From positions 1 through 64,000 of the forward strand of contig JAGVNJ010000051.1 in NCBI GenBank assembly GCA_020053305.1: 64,000 nt of DNA. Direction: 5' to 3'. Within the stretch, counting starts at the first letter, position 1. Each line of letters begins with the position of its first letter. This DNA is from Candidatus Edwardsiibacteriota bacterium. GTDB lineage: Bacteria; Edwardsbacteria; AC1; EtOH8. The notes below the pieces were generated by a model, which saw only the letters and a list, made by a program, of their open reading frames with translations, was not told the origin of the DNA and did not search any database. Both the position numbers and the translations under genes were made by a program. Positions 25,174 to 34,466 of this stretch are shown here, in pieces.

Positions 25174-28100
25174 ATGAAAAAGTTCATTCCGTTGGTAGTA
25201 TTGCTCCTCGCAGCTGCTTTCATCTCCGTCAGCCAGGCCAAAAAGCCCGGTAGCGCCGACCAGCAGGTTTACCTTCCCGGGGTGGTGATATTCAAACTGA
25301 AGGCCCAGCCGGCTATGGACTCCAAGGGGACATCCACCGGCAATGCGGCAGTTGACGGAATTCTGAACAGCTACGGCCGGCAGGAGATAAAACAGCTTTT
25401 CCGAGCCAAGGAGAATGCCAAGACGACTTTGGGCCGGTCGCTGGCCAACATCTGCCAGGCCACTGTCTCAAAACAGACCGACATTCTCCAGCTGTGCCGG
25501 GATTTGGTGAAGACCGGGCAGGTGGAATACGCCGAGCCGCGATACGGTTATCAAATGGAGGCCACTACCCCCAACGATCCGTCTTACTCCAGCCAGTGGT
25601 TTTTAAGCAAGATCCAGGCGCCCGAGGCCTGGGATATCTCCCAGGGCAACACCGCCGTTTCTATCGGCATCGTGGACTGCGGGGTCCAGCTGTCCCATCC
25701 CGATCTGGCGGCCAATATCTGGAAGAACCCCGGTGAAGCCGGTGATTTAAGCATTAACGGCATCGATGACGACGGCAACGGATACATTGACGACTTTCAG
25801 GGCTGGGATTTCTGCGGCCCGGATTACAACGACCTCTCCTACCCGGGTGATAACAACCCGACTGTCTTTGGAGCCAATAACGATCATGGGACCCATGTGG
25901 CTGGCGACGCCTCGGCGGTGACCGATAACGCCACCGGGGTGGCCGGCATCGGGTGGAACTGCAAGGTGATGGCCATTAAATGCTCCTTTGACAACGATAC
26001 CCGGGCTCCCGGAGGCAAGTCTTACATATATTTCGGCTATGACGGCATTGTCTATGCGGCCGATAACGGGGCCAAGGCCATCAACTGCAGCTGGGGCGGC
26101 TCGAGCTACAGCCAGTTCGCCCAGGACCTGGTCAATTATGCCTGGGAGGGCGGATCGGTGGTGGTCTGCGCGGCCGGCAACGAGAACAGCTCGGCGGCTC
26201 ACTATCCTTCGGCCTACGAAAACGCTCTATCGGTGGCCGCTACCACCGATGGAGACATTAAGGCCAGTTTTTCCAATTACGGCACCACTGTTGATGTCAG
26301 CGCCCCAGGTGTCGGGATTTGGAGCACCGTTTACCCCAATACCTACGGGGGAATAGACTGGAGTGGCACCTCCATGGCCAGCCCGGTGGCGGCCGGGGTG
26401 GTGGGCCTTATCTGGGCAACTAACCCTACATGGAACAATACTCAGATAGCCACCCAATTGATAATGACTACCGACAACATCGATGCCTTAAATCCTTCTT
26501 ACGCCGGCCTGCTGGGCACCGGAAGGATCAACGCCTACAAGGCCCTGACCACCACTCCGGTCCCGCTGGTCAAATATCAGTCCCATCTGATCAGCGACGG
26601 CGGCAACGGCATCGCCGAGGCCGGAGAGACAGTAGCCCTGGCTGTGGTGTTGAAGAACTGGTGGGGCGATGCCGCAGCGGTCAGCGCCTCGATCAATAGC
26701 GACGATTACGCAGTGCAGATAATATCAAATTCAGGCAGTTACGGGGCCGTCAACGGCGGATTTGCCGACACCGTGGCCACCTTCAGCTTCACGGTGGACA
26801 ATACCGCCCTGCCCCACTGGGCCATGTTCACCGTGGACATCACCGCTGATGCCCAGAACCGCACCGATACTTTCTATGTCCAGATCGAAAAATCCCCCAT
26901 CCTGCTGGTGGACGATGATACCGGGGCCCGTAATGTTGATGATTTCTATACCAACTCCATTTCCCAGCTGGGATATTTTTACGACCATTACGACCACTCC
27001 CAGAAGGGAGCCCCGGACACCGCCCTGCTGAACTCCTACAATACAGTCATTTGGCTGTGCGAATGGGCCTTCCCCTCGCTGGACTCCATGGACCGGGCGG
27101 CGTTGAGAAGCTACCTGGATAACGGGGGAAACCTGTACCTGTCGGGCCAGGATATCGGCTGGGACCTGGCCGACCCTACTGGCGAACAGTACAGTCCCGA
27201 GGCCCTGGCCTTCTATCAGGATTACCTGCATGCCACCTACGGCGGCGACCACAGCGCGGTTACCTCGATAGTGGGCACCGCCAGCGACCCCATCGGCGAC
27301 GGGCTGGCTTTCTCCATCCTCCAGCCCTACATCACCACCAACCAGTATTACGATTACTTCACTCCCCGGGCCGGAGCCGATGTCGTTCTGAGTTATTCGG
27401 GCTTTCCCTCGGGCCAGGCCGGGATAAAATATTCCGGTGCCCACAAGCTGGTCTACACCGGGTTCGGCTTTGAGGCCATAACTTCGGGAACGGTCCGGGA
27501 TACCGTCATGGATCGCATCGTCAAATGGTTCATGGGGGATATTCAGATAGCCCACACCCCGCTGACCGATACCGAGGATACCCTGTCGCCCTACGTCGTT
27601 CAGGCCAACGTGACATCCAGCGCCGGGGTGGCTCATGTCTACCTGTACTGGGATGACGACGGAACCCTGCCCTTCGCCAACCGGACCCTGATGACCGACA
27701 TGGGCGGCGGCCTGTATCAGGAGTCGATACCGGCCCACAGCGGCAACCAGCTGGATTACTTCATCTATGCCGCCAACAACAACAGTCTTAACAAGACCCT
27801 GCCAGGCGGGGCGCCCTACAGCTATTATTCCTTCTACGTCGGGCCGGATCCCTACCCCCCGGTGATCGCCCATACACCGCTGGCCAACACCATCAACCTG
27901 TCCGGCCCGTACCGGGTCGCTGCCACTATCACCGACAATTACGGGGTGTTCCCCGATTCCAGCTACATACATTACAAGGTGAACTCCGGCTCGGAATATC
28001 CGCTTGTTCAGATGACATCGGCCGGCAATGACTTCTCCGGGAACATTACCTTGCCTGCCCACATCTACACCGGGGATACCGTCAAATATTATATTACGGC

Positions 28101-28980
28101 AGTTGACAACTCCGGCCAGCGCAACGTCGGGCGCAGCCCGGCCAGCGATTATCATTCATTCGTGATGGTGGATTCGGTATTGGTAAATAATTTTGATAAC
28201 GGTGGTTTTCTTGCAAAATGGGATTCCCTGGGGGGAACTTCTCCTTGGCGAACCTTTTCAAGTGCTTATAGGTCTTCCCCTAATTGCATGAGAACCGGGT
28301 TGACAAATTACACTATTAATACGGAATATCAGCTTACCTTAAAACCAGAATACTCATACAATCTTGGCGCTTATGCTGACAACAACAATTGGGCAAAGCT
28401 TTACTGGTGGCAGCGAGGTGCAGTGGGCGCAGGGGACACCGTGTTCATCGAAGGCAGCAATGACGGCATATCGTGGCAAATCTTGAAATATCGGACAACA
28501 CTGCCCGCTTCATGGTCGCTTGACAGCGCTGATATCAACTCCCTATTTGGCGTAAAGGCTAACAACGACAGTCTCACCTTCAGATATCGTTTAAAATCGG
28601 ATGTCTTAACAACTGCCATAGGCTGGCTGCTGGATGACGTTTATCTCAAGGTCCAGCCCTTCCCCAGCGGAGTAACCGGAACGCCAGACAAGATTGCAGT
28701 AAGGGTATTTTCGCTGGACCAGAACCGACCAAATCCCTTCCGGGGGCAGACCGCCATCAAATACCAATTGCCTGCTGAAAGTCCGGTGAAGATCAACGTC
28801 TACAATATCTCCGGCCAGTTGGTAAGGACCCTGGTGGATAATAAACAGCTTCCGGGCTATTATAACATTGCCTGGAACGGCCGGGATAATTCTAACCGGC
28901 CGGTCTCCGCCGGGGTGTATTTCTACCGCCTCAATGCCGGCGATGTCAATCTGACAAAAAAAATGGTGCTGCTTAAATAA
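25174..28980 (+). CDS. secreted subtilisin-like (S8) serine peptidase with FlgD-like C-terminal domain
   Basis: 1268 residues. Signal peptide 1-22, propeptide to about 130, then the S8 domain (about 150-535) with Asp168 in SIGIVDCGVQLSHPDL, His238 in NDHGTHVAG, the oxyanion Asn region CAAGNENSS and Ser400 in GTSMASPVAAG. Beyond it lie a CARDB-like segment (HLISDGGNGIAEAGETVAL), a peptidase-associated domain (ILLVDDDTGARNVDDFY ... LYLSGQDIGWDL), Ig-like repeats, and a C-terminal sorting-type domain (LDQNRPNPFRGQTAIKY ... NVYNISGQLVRTLVDN ... GVYFYRLNAG). The region encoded by about 28180-28640 has less GC-biased codon use and may have been exchanged. Ribosome binding site AAAGGGTG. Confidence 0.95.
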   Translation: MKKFIPLVVLLLAAAFISVSQAKKPGSADQQVYLPGVVIFKLKAQPAMDSKGTSTGNAAVDGILNSYGRQEIKQLFRAKENAKTTLGRSLANICQATVSKQTDILQLCRDLVKTGQVEYAEPRYGYQMEATTPNDPSYSSQWFLSKIQAPEAWDISQGNTAVSIGIVDCGVQLSHPDLAANIWKNPGEAGDLSINGIDDDGNGYIDDFQGWDFCGPDYNDLSYPGDNNPTVFGANNDHGTHVAGDASAVTDNATGVAGIGWNCKVMAIKCSFDNDTRAPGGKSYIYFGYDGIVYAADNGAKAINCSWGGSSYSQFAQDLVNYAWEGGSVVVCAAGNENSSAAHYPSAYENALSVAATTDGDIKASFSNYGTTVDVSAPGVGIWSTVYPNTYGGIDWSGTSMASPVAAGVVGLIWATNPTWNNTQIATQLIMTTDNIDALNPSYAGLLGTGRINAYKALTTTPVPLVKYQSHLISDGGNGIAEAGETVALAVVLKNWWGDAAAVSASINSDDYAVQIISNSGSYGAVNGGFADTVATFSFTVDNTALPHWAMFTVDITADAQNRTDTFYVQIEKSPILLVDDDTGARNVDDFYTNSISQLGYFYDHYDHSQKGAPDTALLNSYNTVIWLCEWAFPSLDSMDRAALRSYLDNGGNLYLSGQDIGWDLADPTGEQYSPEALAFYQDYLHATYGGDHSAVTSIVGTASDPIGDGLAFSILQPYITTNQYYDYFTPRAGADVVLSYSGFPSGQAGIKYSGAHKLVYTGFGFEAITSGTVRDTVMDRIVKWFMGDIQIAHTPLTDTEDTLSPYVVQANVTSSAGVAHVYLYWDDDGTLPFANRTLMTDMGGGLYQESIPAHSGNQLDYFIYAANNNSLNKTLPGGAPYSYYSFYVGPDPYPPVIAHTPLANTINLSGPYRVAATITDNYGVFPDSSYIHYKVNSGSEYPLVQMTSAGNDFSGNITLPAHIYTGDTVKYYITAVDNSGQRNVGRSPASDYHSFVMVDSVLVNNFDNGGFLAKWDSLGGTSPWRTFSSAYRSSPNCMRTGLTNYTINTEYQLTLKPEYSYNLGAYADNNNWAKLYWWQRGAVGAGDTVFIEGSNDGISWQILKYRTTLPASWSLDSADINSLFGVKANNDSLTFRYRLKSDVLTTAIGWLLDDVYLKVQPFPSGVTGTPDKIAVRVFSLDQNRPNPFRGQTAIKYQLPAESPVKINVYNISGQLVRTLVDNKQLPGYYNIAWNGRDNSNRPVSAGVYFYRLNAGDVNLTKKMVLLK

Positions 28981-28995
28981 TTTTTGGGACAACTG

Positions 28996-29028
28996 AAAAG
29001 CCCCCGCCGTTGGCGGGGGCTTTTGTTT
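28996..29028 (+). terminator. terminator after the S8 gene
   Basis: AAAAGCCCCCGCC-GTT-GGCGGGGGCTTTTG stem and T run. Being near symmetric, it may also serve the convergent IscU-like gene. Confidence 0.85.
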
Positions 29029-29040
29029 TATGCCGGGATT

Positions 29041-29469
29041 TTAATGATCCTCTTTATGATGGTCGTGCTCATGGCCGCTTTCCTTCAGTTCCAGCCCCGG
29101 CCGGCCGTTCTTTACCAAATAGTCGTTGATGGCCGCCCGGACCCCGTCCTCGGCCAGCACCGAGCAGTGCATCTTTACCGGGGGCAGGCCATCCAGGGCC
29201 TCGGCCACCGCCTTATTGGACACTTCCAACGCCTCTTCCAGCGTCCTTCCCTTGACCAGCTCGGTGGCCATGCTGGAGGTGGCTATGGCCGCCCCGCAGC
29301 CGAAGGTCTTGAACTTGACGTCGATGATGACGTCCTTTTCTATTTTCAGCATGATCTTCATCATGTCGCCGCATACCGGATTTCCCACCATCCCCACTCC
29401 GTCGGGATTCTCGATCTCGCCCATGTTGCGGGGATTCATGAAATGATCCATCACTTTTTCGCTGTACAT
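29041..29469 (-). CDS. IscU/NifU-type iron-sulfur cluster scaffold with His-rich tail
   Basis: 142 residues. Scaffold on which [2Fe-2S]/[4Fe-4S] clusters are built before transfer to apoproteins. The N-terminus MYSEKVMDHFMNPRNMGEI is typical. The three ligand cysteines are in GNPVCGDMM, FKTFGCGAAIATSS and KMHCSVLAEDG. The last 20 residues (ELKESGHEHDHHKEDH) form a His/Asp/Glu tail unusual for IscU that may bind metal. No cysteine desulfurase, iscR or hscAB lies next to it; iscS must be elsewhere. It is convergent with the S8 gene. Confidence 0.92.
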   Translation of the reverse strand: MYSEKVMDHFMNPRNMGEIENPDGVGMVGNPVCGDMMKIMLKIEKDVIIDVKFKTFGCGAAIATSSMATELVKGRTLEEALEVSNKAVAEALDGLPPVKMHCSVLAEDGVRAAINDYLVKNGRPGLELKESGHEHDHHKEDH

Positions 29470-29527
29470 CTGATAAATTCTCCCTTAAATAAGATATTCG
29501 GCATTCTATATTATTTGATGCCAAAAG

Positions 29528-30190
29528 TCAACCAAAGGATTCAGCCTGGTTTATGGTTTCCCGCAGTTCCCGGACAGCCCGGCCGATGTCGCTCGCCTTG
29601 GTGACGGCGCTTACCACCGCTATCCGCCTGGCCCCGGCCCGCAGGACTTGATCGATATTCGTTGCATTGATGCCGCCCATGACCGTGAAAGGGATTTTCA
29701 ACTGCGGTGCGATCTTTTTGATGGCCTCCGGACCCAACGGGTCCATTGTTACTTCCTTGGTCCGGGTGGCGAATATCGGCCCGATATTTACATAAGCGGC
29801 CATCTGCTTCTGGGCTTTCAGCGCTTCTTCCAGGCTGTGGGTGGAAACGCCTATGATTAAATTTGGCGCCAACTTCCGGGCCGCAGCCAGCGGCAGGTCG
29901 TCCTGTCCCAGGTGCACCCCGTCCGCCCCGCAGGCCAGTGCGATATCCAGATGATCGTTGATTATCAGCAGCATCCCGGCTTTGGTTGTCTTTTCCCGGA
30001 AGGCCATGGCCATCTGGTAAAAATCTTTTTTGGAAAGATGCTTTCCCCGCAACTGGACTATCCTGGCGCCCCCGCCTACCAGGCCGTCCAATATTTCAAG
30101 GTCAGTGCGACCCAGTGACAGGCTTTGATCGGTGACCGGGTAGATATCTATTTGATCGAAGGCTCTTATGCGTTGTGTTTTGTTTTCCAT
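29528..30190 (-). CDS. thiE: thiamine-phosphate synthase
   Basis: Joins HMP-pyrophosphate and thiazole phosphate to give thiamine phosphate. 220 residues of TIM-barrel type: IVQLRGKHLSKKDFYQMA, LLIINDHLDIALACGADGVHLGQDDLPLAAAR, IIGVSTHSLEEALKA, YVNIGPIFATRTKE, VMGGINATNIDQVLRAGARRIAVVSAV. These contain the phosphate- and Mg-binding residues of ThiE. Last gene of the riboswitch-controlled thiSGHE operon, 34 bp after thiH. Confidence 0.95.
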   Translation of the reverse strand: MENKTQRIRAFDQIDIYPVTDQSLSLGRTDLEILDGLVGGGARIVQLRGKHLSKKDFYQMAMAFREKTTKAGMLLIINDHLDIALACGADGVHLGQDDLPLAAARKLAPNLIIGVSTHSLEEALKAQKQMAAYVNIGPIFATRTKEVTMDPLGPEAIKKIAPQLKIPFTVMGGINATNIDQVLRAGARRIAVVSAVTKASDIGRAVRELRETINQAESFG

Positions 30191-30224
30191 TTATTGCTTT
30201 TGATCTTTTATTTTTGATTTGGGT

Positions 30225-31379
30225 TTATCGTTCAAACCCATTATCCCAGTCTTTCCATACCGTATCGTAGCCTTTGGCCCTGATGCTTTGGGCCACCGCC
30301 TCCACCGGCCGGTCATCGCACACGTTGAACTGGCCCTCGGCCGTCCGCCCCTGCTTGTCCAGATTGCTGTCGAGCTTGTCGAGATACCCGCCCGGCGCGG
30401 TCTTGGAGCCGGCGCTCATTCTGGTGATGCCCAGTCCTATAAGATGGTCCCGCAGCTTTGCCGGCTCCCGGGTGGAAAGCACCAGCCCGGCGTCGGGCAG
30501 CATCAGCCTAAAGGCGCAGATCATCTGCACCAGCTCCTGGTCGCTGACGGGGAACTCCGGGCTGTATCCCCCAGCCGCTGGCCTTAAACGGGGAAAGGAG
30601 ACGGAGATCTGGCTCTTCCAGTGATGCTTCATCAGATAGGCGGCGTGGTGCATCAGGTAATGCGATTCCACCCGCCAGTCGTTCAGCCCCAGCAGCGACC
30701 CCAGGCCGATCTGCCGGAACCCCGCCGCCGCTCCCCTTTCCGGGGCACCTAATCGATACCCATAATCCCGCTTGGGACCGGCCGGATGGACCATTGAGTA
30801 TATCTTTTGATCATATGTTTCCTGGTAAATGGCCAGTCCGTCTATACCGGCTTTATAGAGGCGGGAGTAGTCCGGCACATCCAGGGGATATATCTCTATG
30901 GATAACGAGGGGAAAAGCCCTTTGAGTTCACTGGCTGTATTTTCCAGCAGATCGATGCTGACCTCCGACGGGCATTCTCCGCTGACCAGCAGTAATTGCG
31001 AGATATGCTGGTTATTCAATAATCGGGCTTCGGCCAATATCTCTTCCCGGCCCGAGGTCCGGCGATTGATCTTGTTATGGATATTGAACCCGCAGTAGCG
31101 GCAGGAATTGCTGCAGTAATTGGAAATATACAGCGGGGCATACATCTGGATGGTCTTGCCGAACCTGCGCAAAGTGATGTTCTTGGCAGCTTGAGCCATC
31201 GGCTCCAGCAGTTCGCCGGCCGCCGGAGAGGCCAGGATGGTGATATCGTCGGCTTGGGGAATGCCTCCGGAGTTAATGGAATCCAATAATGCCCTGACCT
31301 GTTTGGTGGTCACTTCCCGGAGCTTCGCCTTTATCCGATCAGGTTCGATGGTTGAAATTATTTCATAAAACGATTTCAT
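30225..31379 (-). CDS. thiH: 2-iminoacetate synthase (radical SAM)
   Basis: Cleaves tyrosine to dehydroglycine (2-iminoacetate) and p-cresol for thiazole formation. This is the oxygen-sensitive alternative to the oxidase ThiO and points to anaerobic life. 384 residues. The radical-SAM motif is C89-S-N-S-C93-R-Y-C96 (CxxxCxxC), followed by GFNIHNKI. Further ThiH segments are [73 protein letters not shown] and [12 protein letters not shown]-like [12 protein letters not shown]. Its ATG overlaps thiG by four bases. Confidence 0.95.
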   Translation of the reverse strand: MKSFYEIISTIEPDRIKAKLREVTTKQVRALLDSINSGGIPQADDITILASPAAGELLEPMAQAAKNITLRRFGKTIQMYAPLYISNYCSNSCRYCGFNIHNKINRRTSGREEILAEARLLNNQHISQLLLVSGECPSEVSIDLLENTASELKGLFPSLSIEIYPLDVPDYSRLYKAGIDGLAIYQETYDQKIYSMVHPAGPKRDYGYRLGAPERGAAAGFRQIGLGSLLGLNDWRVESHYLMHHAAYLMKHHWKSQISVSFPRLRPAAGGYSPEFPVSDQELVQMICAFRLMLPDAGLVLSTREPAKLRDHLIGLGITRMSAGSKTAPGGYLDKLDSNLDKQGRTAEGQFNVCDDRPVEAVAQSIRAKGYDTVWKDWDNGFER

Positions 31380-32146
31380 CTTAAGAATCCGGTCAACGGG
31401 CTGGAGGCGGAGGCGGCATCACCTTCGGACATCGACCCGGCCTCAATCCCGGCCAGGGACGACTCCACCGCCAAGCGGAAGGCCTTGGCCATTGTTACCG
31501 GATCATCGGCCACCGCCACCGCGGTGTTGACCAGCACCGCATCGGCCCCCAGCTCGAAGGCCTGGCAGACATGGGAGGGCAGCCCCAGCCCGGCGTCCAC
31601 CACCACCGGCACCGTGGCCTGCTGAACGATGATCCTGATCTGGTCGGCGGTCTTGATACCCCTTCCCGAACCGATGGGTGAGCCCAGCGGCATCACCGCC
31701 GCGCAGCCGGCCTCCTGCAGGCGCTTGGCCAGAATGGGATCGGCATTGATATACGGCAGGACCACAAACCCTTCCTTGATCAGGATCTCGGCTGCTTTCA
31801 TGGTCTCGATGGGGTCGGGCAGCAGGAAGTTGGGCTCGGGCGTAACCTCCAGCTTCAGCCAGTTCCAGCCGCTGGCCGTCCGGGCCAGTTTTGCGATGCG
31901 GACGGCCTCTTCGGCATCCCGGGCGCCGGAGGTATTGGGTAGCAGCAGGTATTTTCCCTGGTCGATATGGGCGATGATGTCATCCCGGGGGTTGTCAAAT
32001 TCCACCCGGCGCAGGGCCACGGTCACCATCTCCGCCCCCGAAGCCTCCAAAGCATCAGCCATCACCTGCGAACTGGGGAATTTGCCGGTGCCTAGAAACA
32101 GGCGGGATTTGATTTGCCTCCCGGCTATCACCAATGGTTTCAGCAT
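31376..32146 (-). CDS. thiG: thiazole synthase
   Basis: Forms the thiazole ring from DXP, 2-iminoacetate and ThiS thiocarboxylate. 256 residues. [34 protein letters not shown] carries the substrate-binding start. [74 protein letters not shown] and [28 protein letters not shown] are all ThiG hallmarks, including the Schiff-base Lys in LKLEV. 136 bp downstream of thiS. Confidence 0.96.
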   Translation of the reverse strand: MLKPLVIAGRQIKSRLFLGTGKFPSSQVMADALEASGAEMVTVALRRVEFDNPRDDIIAHIDQGKYLLLPNTSGARDAEEAVRIAKLARTASGWNWLKLEVTPEPNFLLPDPIETMKAAEILIKEGFVVLPYINADPILAKRLQEAGCAAVMPLGSPIGSGRGIKTADQIRIIVQQATVPVVVDAGLGLPSHVCQAFELGADAVLVNTAVAVADDPVTMAKAFRLAVESSLAGIEAGSMSEGDAASASSPLTGFLR

Positions 32147-32282
32147 ATTTATATTTTCTTCCGTTTTTTATTAATCCCAAAGAACACAAAGAAATTTTCT
32201 TAATTTGTAATTATTGATACCCCATTACTAAATACTGTATACCGACTACAGTCTACTGGCTTCTCATTTTGCTTTTATCAAC

Positions 32283-32483
32283 TCATCCCCCGCCCACCAG
32301 CCGGACCAGTTCCAGGGTATCGCCCTCTTTCAGCATGGAGGCAGAATAGAGCTCCTTGCTTATTATCGTGGCATTCAACTCCACCACCAACCGGCTGCCA
32401 TCCTGCCCCAGACCTTTTATCAAACCTTCGATTGAGACCGGGCCAGCCAATTCGTATTCTTTTCCGTTTAGAACAATTTGCAT
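32283..32483 (-). CDS. thiS: sulfur carrier protein ThiS
   Basis: 66-residue ubiquitin-like carrier ending in GG (LVRLVGGG), the C-terminus that is adenylated and thiocarboxylated to donate sulfur to ThiG. It begins MQIVLNGKEYELAGPVSIEGLIKGLG. First gene of thiSGHE, about 190 bases after the riboswitch. No thiF-like activating enzyme is in the window. Confidence 0.9.
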   Translation of the reverse strand: MQIVLNGKEYELAGPVSIEGLIKGLGQDGSRLVVELNATIISKELYSASMLKEGDTLELVRLVGGG

Positions 32484-32617
32484 GATTATATATATATTGA
32501 TTGTAGCTTTAACCGGTCCTTCGGATAGTAGTATCGGTTTGCCAAATACCGGATGACGGCCCGCTAGAACCTATCGATCAAATCTGCGTCAATCAGCGTA
32601 CTGAGTTAACAGTGAAA

Positions 32618-32658
32618 ATAAAAAAGCCTTTTGCCCTGATTTCACGGAGCAAAAGCCG
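32618..32658 (-). terminator. riboswitch-controlled terminator before thiS
   Basis: On the minus strand CTTTTGC ... GCAAAAG forms a stem closed by TTTTTT, about 20 bases after the TPP aptamer. This fits ligand-induced transcription termination. Confidence 0.65.
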
Positions 32659-32675
32659 ATAACCGCCCGTTATTT

Positions 32676-32784
32676 ACGCTTCCCTCCGCTGGTGTTATCC
32701 AGTTCAGGTTAAGGGGTCGCCCTATCCTTTATTTTGATCGGGCCTCTCAGCCTGGCATTTATGCCGTATGCTCCCCCAGCTGTT
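32676..32784 (-). promoter_or_regulatory. TPP (thiamine pyrophosphate) riboswitch
   Basis: Minus-strand sequence has the conserved THI-box blocks in order: CTGGGGGAGC near the 5' end, GGCTGAGAGGCCC, then ACCCCTTAACCTGAACTGG and ATAACACCAGCGGAGGGAAGC. These form the P2/P3 pyrimidine-sensor arm and P4/P5 pyrophosphate-sensor arm. It precedes thiSGHE and is followed by a terminator hairpin, so thiamine pyrophosphate should switch the operon off. Confidence 0.95.
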
Positions 32785-32788
32785 ACGA

Positions 32789-32817
32789 AGTATACGACTA
32801 ACCGGTGCTTTTGTCAA
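32789..32817 (-). promoter_or_regulatory. promoter of the thiSGHE operon
   Basis: Minus strand: TTGACA (32817-32812), 17-base spacer, TATACT (32794-32789). The start near 32782 coincides with the first base of the riboswitch. Confidence 0.8.
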
Positions 32818-32839
32818 TAGAATTGCCATCCGATTGGAT

Positions 32840-32868
32840 TTGACTTTAATTTCTGCTTGTGATATAAT
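32840..32868 (+). promoter_or_regulatory. promoter of the glutamate dehydrogenase gene
   Basis: TTGACT (32840-32845), 17-base spacer, TATAAT (32863-32868). Gives a leader of about 105 bases to the ATG at 32980 and is divergent from the thi promoter. Confidence 0.75.
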
Positions 32869-32979
32869 TCGCTTGAATTTGGAATAACAGAGGCCTCTGT
32901 TGAATATTCTGTGCACTTATACGGCTATTCTGCAGGGGCTTCAAACATATTAAATCCTAATAAATAGGAGCTGATTCTC

Positions 32980-34266
32980 ATGGCTGACAAATCCTTCAAT
33001 GCCTTTGAGATGGCCCAGAAACAGTTCGACGGCGTGGCCGAAAAGCTGGGCCTCGATCAGGCGACCCGTGACCTCCTGCGCAATCCCATGCGGGAGTACC
33101 ACTTCAACATCCCGGTCCGCATGGACGACGGCACCGTCAAGGTGTTCCGCGGCTTCCGGGTCCAGCACAACGATGCCCGAGGCCCCGGCAAGGGAGGCAT
33201 CCGCTTCCACCCCCAGGAAACAATTGACACCGTCAGGGCCCTGGCCACCTGGATGACCTGGAAGTGCTCGGTGGTGGACATCCCCCTGGGCGGCGGCAAG
33301 GGCGGGGTCATCTGCGACCCGCATCATCTGTCGGAGCGCGAACAGGAGGGCATCTGCCGCGGCTGGGTGCGCCAGATCGCTTACAACATCGGGCCCTTCC
33401 AGGATGTGCCGGCCCCGGACGTCATGACCAACGGCCAGCACATGATCTGGATGATGGATGAATATGAGCGTATTCACAACGGCCGCTATCCCGGCGTCAT
33501 CACCGGCAAGCCGCTGGGCGTGGGTGGATCTTTGGGCCGCACCGAGGCCACCGGCTACGGTTGCGTATATGTGATGCGCGAAGCTTTGCGCGAGATGGGC
33601 ATCGACATCAAGAAGACCAAGGCCGCCTTCCAGGGATTCGGCAATGTTTCCCAGTACGCCGTTAAACTGTACAAGGAGTACGGCGGCAATCCGATTTGCG
33701 TGTCCTGCTGGGACCAGGCCGATCAGAAATCATACACCTTCCTCAAGAAGACCGGCATCGATATCGACGAACTGCTGAAGATCACCGATCGCTTCGGCGG
33801 CATTAACAAGGAAAAGGCCCAGTCCGCCGGTTACGAGGTGCTGGACGGCAACGCCTGGATAGAGCAGGAGGTGGAGATACTGGTGCCGGGTGCCCTGGAG
33901 AACCAGGTTACCAAGGACACCGCCCCCAAGATGGCCAAGAGCGTCAAGCTGATCGTGGAGGGCGCCAACGGCCCCACCACCCCCGAGGCCGACGAGGTCA
34001 TCAAGCAGCGCGGCATCTTCATGATCCCCGACTTCCTGGCCAACGCCGGCGGGGTCACCTGCAGCTACTTCGAGCAGGTGCAGTGCAACATGAACTACTT
34101 CTGGACCAAGGACGAGGTGCTCTCCAAGCTGGACACCAAGATGACCGACGCCTTCCTGAAGGTCTCCGCCCTGGCCCGCGACAAGAAGGTCTACATGCGC
34201 GATGCGGCCTACATGATCGCCATCCAGAAGGTGGCCGAGGCCTGCAAGCTGAGAGGCTGGGTGTAA
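32980..34266 (+). CDS. Glu/Leu/Phe/Val-family dehydrogenase (glutamate dehydrogenase type)
   Basis: 428 residues. Catalyses reversible oxidative deamination of glutamate (probably NAD-linked from length and type, which is inference). Motifs: VFRGFRVQHNDARGPGKGGIRFHP and PLGGGKGGVICDP with the catalytic Lys; GPFQDVPAPDVMT; KPLGVGGSLGRTEATGYGCVYVMRE; dinucleotide-binding AAFQGFGNVSQYAVKLYKEYG; VEGANGPTTPEADEVI; IPDFLANAGGVTCSYFEQVQ. Ribosome binding site TAGGAG. A second, NADP-type GDH of different subfamily lies at 41589-42953, so biosynthetic and catabolic roles may be split. Confidence 0.93.
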   Translation: MADKSFNAFEMAQKQFDGVAEKLGLDQATRDLLRNPMREYHFNIPVRMDDGTVKVFRGFRVQHNDARGPGKGGIRFHPQETIDTVRALATWMTWKCSVVDIPLGGGKGGVICDPHHLSEREQEGICRGWVRQIAYNIGPFQDVPAPDVMTNGQHMIWMMDEYERIHNGRYPGVITGKPLGVGGSLGRTEATGYGCVYVMREALREMGIDIKKTKAAFQGFGNVSQYAVKLYKEYGGNPICVSCWDQADQKSYTFLKKTGIDIDELLKITDRFGGINKEKAQSAGYEVLDGNAWIEQEVEILVPGALENQVTKDTAPKMAKSVKLIVEGANGPTTPEADEVIKQRGIFMIPDFLANAGGVTCSYFEQVQCNMNYFWTKDEVLSKLDTKMTDAFLKVSALARDKKVYMRDAAYMIAIQKVAEACKLRGWV

Positions 34267-34302
34267 TTTAGTTATTAGTTGCCAGATTCTAGTTGTTAGC
34301 GA

Positions 34303-34336
34303 GGCGCAGGAATATTTTCCTGCGCCTTTTATTTTT
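34303..34336 (+). terminator. terminator after the first GDH
   Basis: GGCGCAGGAA-TATT-TTCCTGCGCC stem and a T-rich tail. Confidence 0.85.
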
Positions 34337-34412
34337 AGGAACATTGTCACCCTAAGAAAACAGCCTTGCCCTTCAAATTGAATGGGTGATATGAAAGTGA
34401 TGTAAATAATCG

Positions 34413-34442
34413 TTGATTTTATCCTGCTGCTTGGCATATACT
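34413..34442 (+). promoter_or_regulatory. candidate promoter of the PEP-binding gene pair
   Basis: TTGATT (34413-34418), 18-base spacer, TATACT (34437-34442), about 25 bases before the ATG at 34467. Confidence 0.5.
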
Positions 34443-34466
34443 AATATATTAACTTTGGATTGATTT

